From positions 1 through 36,949 of the forward strand of contig JAEUWP010000164.1 in the NCBI GenBank assembly GCA_018524725.1: DNA of 36,949 bases. The letters run 5' to 3'. This document shows, piece by piece, positions 33,539-36,949 of the stretch (positions are counted from its first letter, which is position 1; the number at the start of each line of letters is the position of its first letter). The notes under the pieces were generated by a model, which worked only from the letters and a program-made list of their open reading frames with translations, had not been told where the DNA came from and did no database searches. The translations under genes were made by a program, and so were the position numbers. The stretch is from Podaxis mareebaensis. Taxonomy: Eukaryota; Basidiomycota; Agaricomycetes; Agaricales; Agaricaceae.

Positions 33539-33724
33539 GTTGTTGCCAAGTGGCACAACATGATAGGACAGTTGAACAGAAACGAGCAGGGACCATTAGC
33601 ATTATAATCCCCAACTAGGCCTGGAATATCACTCTGGGGTGCCCTCCATCCAGAGCAATTGGGTGGCCAGGAGCATTGTGGATATGGACACTACTGATAT
33701 GCCCAATGATTACCATGTTGTATG
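33539..33724 (+). pseudogene. Decayed partial copy of APC2 exon 1
   Basis: It aligns by eye over its whole length to 30561-30744 of the intact gene. It reads VVAKW...GQLNRNEQG and later LHPEQLG where APC2 has VAAKW...GRLNRNEQG and LHPRELG, and both share gatatggacac/gacatggacac near the end. It has in-frame stops and a frameshift. Several CpGs of the gene (for example gacgcg) appear as CA or TG. It is in the same orientation, about 370 bp after the APC2 stop, so it is a tandem partial duplicate or the remnant of a paralogue. Amino-acid differences show it is old. Confidence 0.75.
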
Positions 33725-35102
33725 TTGGTGTCAGTCATACTTTGACAAATTCTAATTCTAATACTTTCCAAGGTTTTCCTTTCTGTGCTCCAACCTCAAA
33801 GAATTTGCTCCTTCTTGAGCCTTAGGCCCTTGCATTTCTCACATGAGACACTGCCATAGCAAAACATGAAGCAACAAAATCCTATATATCACAGGTAGAG
33901 ATCAGGCAAGGAGGCTATGCATAGACAGAATGGGAATATAGTTGCATCTGTCAACTGAGAACTAAAGGAGTAGGGTGGTGAAAGCCATGTGCACAGGTAG
34001 GAAAGGTGTAGAAAAGCTCCAAGAAACAACAGAGACATTACAACAAGCATTTTCTTGGGGCTGAAGTTGAAACACAAGAGCTTGGAGGGAGATGATGAGA
34101 AATAGGAAGTGGGGAGATTAGATGAAGTGAAGTGAAGTACAAGCTCAAAATTTGCACCTACAGTGCCTATGAGCTGTATGAAGTTAATCAACAGGTCAAA
34201 ATGGCTGGAACACAAGGACAATGGGCCAAGGACAATGAGCCAAGGGGATTAATGGGAATTAGACTGAGTGAGGTGAAAACATTAAATTTGTACCTATATT
34301 CATAGAAGTTGAGACTGTGGTGATAAGGAATCAAATAGTAGGATGCAGAGCAGAGACATGTGAAACTGAGGAAATGGAGAGAGACAGAGTCTTCATTGGA
34401 GAGGGGAGTGGTTGAAGGCTTGTCAGGGGTGGGTCCAAAAATGGGTTGTGGTGAGTGATAGATGTGCATGGGGTATGTGCATCTGGGTCTTTATGAATGG
34501 GTGGGTGGATTGGCATTGGGAAGAGACAACATAGTGTGAGATAGGCAATAGGTGGGTGTTACACTGCCAGCCTGTGCCCAATCTCCACACTGGATGACAA
34601 CAGTTGCAGGATGAGAGTCTTTGGGTATACACATGCACTCTGGCACCACCTTCATGCCATGCAGACAACAGAAGGTCTTAGACTGCTCTGAGAGCAATGG
34701 CTTCTTAACTCTCTGAAACCCCCTTGGCCTTGTGTATGGTTGGATTCCACTGACAAGACCAAAACTCTTTCCACTCCTTGATTAATTGGTCCCACATTGT
34801 CTTATGTTCCATGGCCTGGTTTGGGCCAGACATCTTTGCTCTTGTATGAACTTGTGAGTCATGTGCAGGGCTGTTAATCCTCCCTTGTGAACTGGTTGTG
34901 GTCACACTCCTGCTAGATTGATTGTTGCTTGATTGTGATCCAAACAGCATTCCATAGCAGCATTTTCACCACTCTGCTGCAGGCTCTCAGTGTTGCTACT
35001 TTCCTCCTTGATATCAGCATCTCTCTCCTTCTCTTGTTCACAAAGATTGACCATTTGCTCAATTTTTCCTGGCTGCTTAAAAATATCCCTGCTCCATCTT
35101 CT
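33725..35102. other. CpG-free sequence, no recognisable gene
   Basis: Minus-strand ORFs (for example 34705-34950 and 34491-34697) are short and low in complexity. It may contain further decayed exons, but I cannot name any family. It carries purine-rich and GGTGG-like simple stretches around 34350-34560. Confidence 0.4.
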
Positions 35103-36803
35103 CTAGAGGAAGAAGATAACAGGGAGAACAAATATGGCAACTGCTCCCACAATGAGGAAGACATGTGGATCTACCATACACATCATTAAGAAAGCAATGA
35201 TGAATGTTATCATTCTGCAGAACAGCCCCAAGTTAAAATCACATTTCTGAGTCATGTGGATCAAATTCAACTTATCCCCACATGAGCAGGGTAAAGGGTA
35301 AGCTGTATGCTGTTGCTGACATTTCTAGGCTTTGAGACTTGAATACATGCCTGCCCAGAGGTTGAAACTGGATTACATCCAGTATAGATTCCCATGAGAA
35401 AAATAAACAGCTTACAATGGCTCATACACTGTCCTGTAGTCAAAGTCAGTTCATCTTAATTGACCACAAGCCAATGATGATGCTAGCTAGACTTGCAAGG
35501 ACTGACACATAGCTGACAACTTGTGCTGGATAGAAGTTAACAATGCTTGGAATTATGAGGAATGCTACATTTGCATTCAGGACTACAGTAGCCTAGATCA
35601 ATGCTGAGCATTCCTTGCTCTAGGCAGGGAAGAGGAACTTATGTATGGAGTGAACATCTCCCATTGCTTACTAAGTTTTTCAATTGTTTCTTGCCACATC
35701 AAGTCATGTATGACCCATTTACCCACATCCTCTCCAAGTGTACCAGCTGTCATAGAGGAGCTCCAAGTAGTACCAGTGAGATTATTGTGGATGCCAGGTT
35801 CACCATAGAAGTGGATAAATTGTTCACAGGCTGACAGAAGCAATGTAAGCAATGAAAAGATGAATAGAACAGTGGAGACTTGATCACCATGGACAGACAT
35901 GAGCCTACAAATCAGAGAGGCAGAACTCATAGATAAGGTGCCTGGATCACCTTGTTCTAGTTCAGCCAATTGTTCCACTTACACAAGACATTGTGCATAC
36001 CCTTCAGACTATCTACCCAGTTGAGAATCTTGTTGGAGTCCTCCTGGGAGTATGGAGCTATTGAAGAAGTCATTGAATCTGGACCCTGAGTGGTGGATCA
36101 GATCATGGTGAGTGTTGTCTCAAGGGGAAAGAGCTGACCACTAATATAGAATAGAAGAGTGTCATGCAATTCAGTTATGAGTTTCAGGTTGACAGTGAAT
36201 ACCATAGGAAATGTTTGACAGTGGATCTCACAATATATTAAAGTGACTTCATATCTTCCAAAGACAGACTGTACCAGTAATGTACCTCAATCTCATGCTC
36301 TGATGGATTGAGAAATGGGATGAGGAAGTGATATCACTCACTTACTGAGACACAGCAATCTATGTCCATCTTCTGGCCTCCAGCAATCCAGAGTTAATGC
36401 TAGATAATTTTGTAACCAAAAGATTAAGCATTCCTGGCAGTTGATGAAATAATAGCCACACACATAGCTGCTGTGTTTGCTGGCCACAAGGCTTAAATCT
36501 AGTACAAGGTCATGATGTCTGAGTATGTTGTGTACCTCCACACATTGTAGGAAATTTTCAATCTTGGAAAGATGCCTGAGTATTTCATTGTGTATTGTCT
36601 CATTATAGAGATATACTTGTGTCATAACATGCTATTATGAGTTGGAGTGGATCAATATCTAGTAATTGAACACTATCAATATGATAAATGCCCACCTTTT
36701 CTTCATGATAAAAATAACACTGGCCTTGGGGGTATACACTAAATTTCCAACCTGGAGGGTCCTGAGGGCTGAATTGAGCTGTTACAGCAGTGTGGTAGGG
36801 CAT
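35103..36803 (-). pseudogene. Decayed gene of the basidiomycete WW-like/C-terminal membrane protein family
   Basis: The first exon (36803-36696) encodes a WW-like start, DPPGWKFSVYPQGQCYFYHEEK. A clean 64-nt intron (36632-36695) follows, then TIHNEILRHLSKIENFL, LVLDLSL, VCGYYF and IFWLQNY. Later pieces keep the family order: HEIEVHYWY, DSMTSSIAPYSQEDSNKIL, FIHFYGEPG, WVIHDLMWQETIEKLSKQWEMFTPY, VVLNANVAFL and YSLPFTLLMWG, ending in hydrophobic helices before TAG at 35103. Between these lie stops (after HEIEVHYWY..., after FYISGQ..., and before YSLPF). Two introns with good acceptors begin ATAAGT. The family is a multi-copy one in Agaricomycetes of unknown function; this recognition is from memory of the pattern. 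Confidence 0.7.
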
Positions 36804-36949
36804 GAAATACAGGCTCTGTTATAGTGAGGCCGCTTCAGTCCGTAAAGAGGCCCGATACGTATCCGCAGATCATATCAAAGGAGACTTCTCGTGTACTAAC
36901 AGATAGATTACCTTTAGGCACTGACAGAGTCAACGCGTCAAGATAACTA

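Larger units (their letters stand above)
33585..36828. other. CpG-free block of 3.24 kb
   Basis: Reading line by line I find no CG dinucleotide between the CG at 33583-33584 and the one near 36829. GC content is moderate, so base composition alone does not explain it. TG and CA are frequent. Flanks on both sides have normal CpG. The probable cause is long-term CpG methylation with deamination. Confidence 0.85.

Noticed and set aside
33889..34221. - strand ORF of 110 codons in the CpG-free block
   Set aside because: Ser/Leu/Phe-rich with no motif; long frames are expected where CpG-derived codons and some stops are skewed.
33725..36828. Intact transposon with terminal repeats
   Set aside because: I could not find reverse transcriptase, transposase, or matching terminal repeats by eye; the identifiable content is decayed host genes.
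1..36949. CRISPR array, prophage or bacterial operon features
   Set aside because: Spliceosomal introns in nearly every gene and nuclear tRNAs show a eukaryotic nuclear genome; no spaced direct-repeat array seen.

Overview
The window comes from a filamentous basidiomycete, most likely an Agaricomycete. Genes are split by many 45-65 nt GT-AG introns with CTAAC/TTGAC-like branch sites. The gene content (multicopper oxidase of the fungal laccase type, aryl-alcohol-oxidase-like GMC oxidoreductase, DUF6534 seven-helix protein) is typical of wood or litter decayers. I rebuilt the exon structures by hand. For every multi-exon gene called intact, the exon sum is a multiple of three and the protein length fits the family.

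Layout, left to right: the 3' end of an ankyrin-repeat gene (+, 1-320); mitochondrial ClpB/Hsp78 chaperone (-, 662-3859, 12 exons), divergent from deoxyribose-phosphate aldolase (+, 4052-4967); a stretch of about 5.1 kb without a supportable gene (4968-10057); a predicted small secreted protein (-, 10058-10439); a 14-exon laccase (+, 11251-13520); tRNA-Gly(UCC) (+); a Hua1-like proline-rich zinc protein (-, 14561-15965); a SAM-dependent methyltransferase (-, 16466-17830); tRNA-Ile(AAU) (-); a small secreted Kre9/KNH-like protein (+, 19702-20183); an intron-bearing tRNA-Tyr(GUA) (-); a hypothetical short gene (-) head to head with squalene synthase ERG9 (+, 21385-23308); a GMC oxidoreductase (+, 24542-26817, 9 exons); an 18-exon DUF6534 membrane protein (+, 28264-30317); and APC2, the cullin subunit of the anaphase-promoting complex (+, 30534-33168).

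The last 3.7 kb differ sharply from the rest. From 33585 to 36828 I find no CpG dinucleotide on reading through the sequence, while both flanks contain them freely. This island holds a decayed partial copy of the first exon of the neighbouring APC2 gene and a decayed gene of a WW-like/membrane protein family, two of whose splice donors read ATAAGT in place of GTAAGT. This is the footprint expected of heavy cytosine methylation followed by deamination of duplicated DNA. The ankyrin fragment at the left edge is also CpG-poor and consists of duplicated exon-intron units.

Functionally the window mixes housekeeping genes (proteostasis, nucleoside catabolism, sterol synthesis, cell cycle, tRNAs) with secreted oxidative enzymes. 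Laccase oxidises phenolics and a GMC oxidase would supply H2O2. However, this GMC copy has Ile where the second catalytic His normally sits, and it uses two GC-AG introns, so its activity is in doubt.
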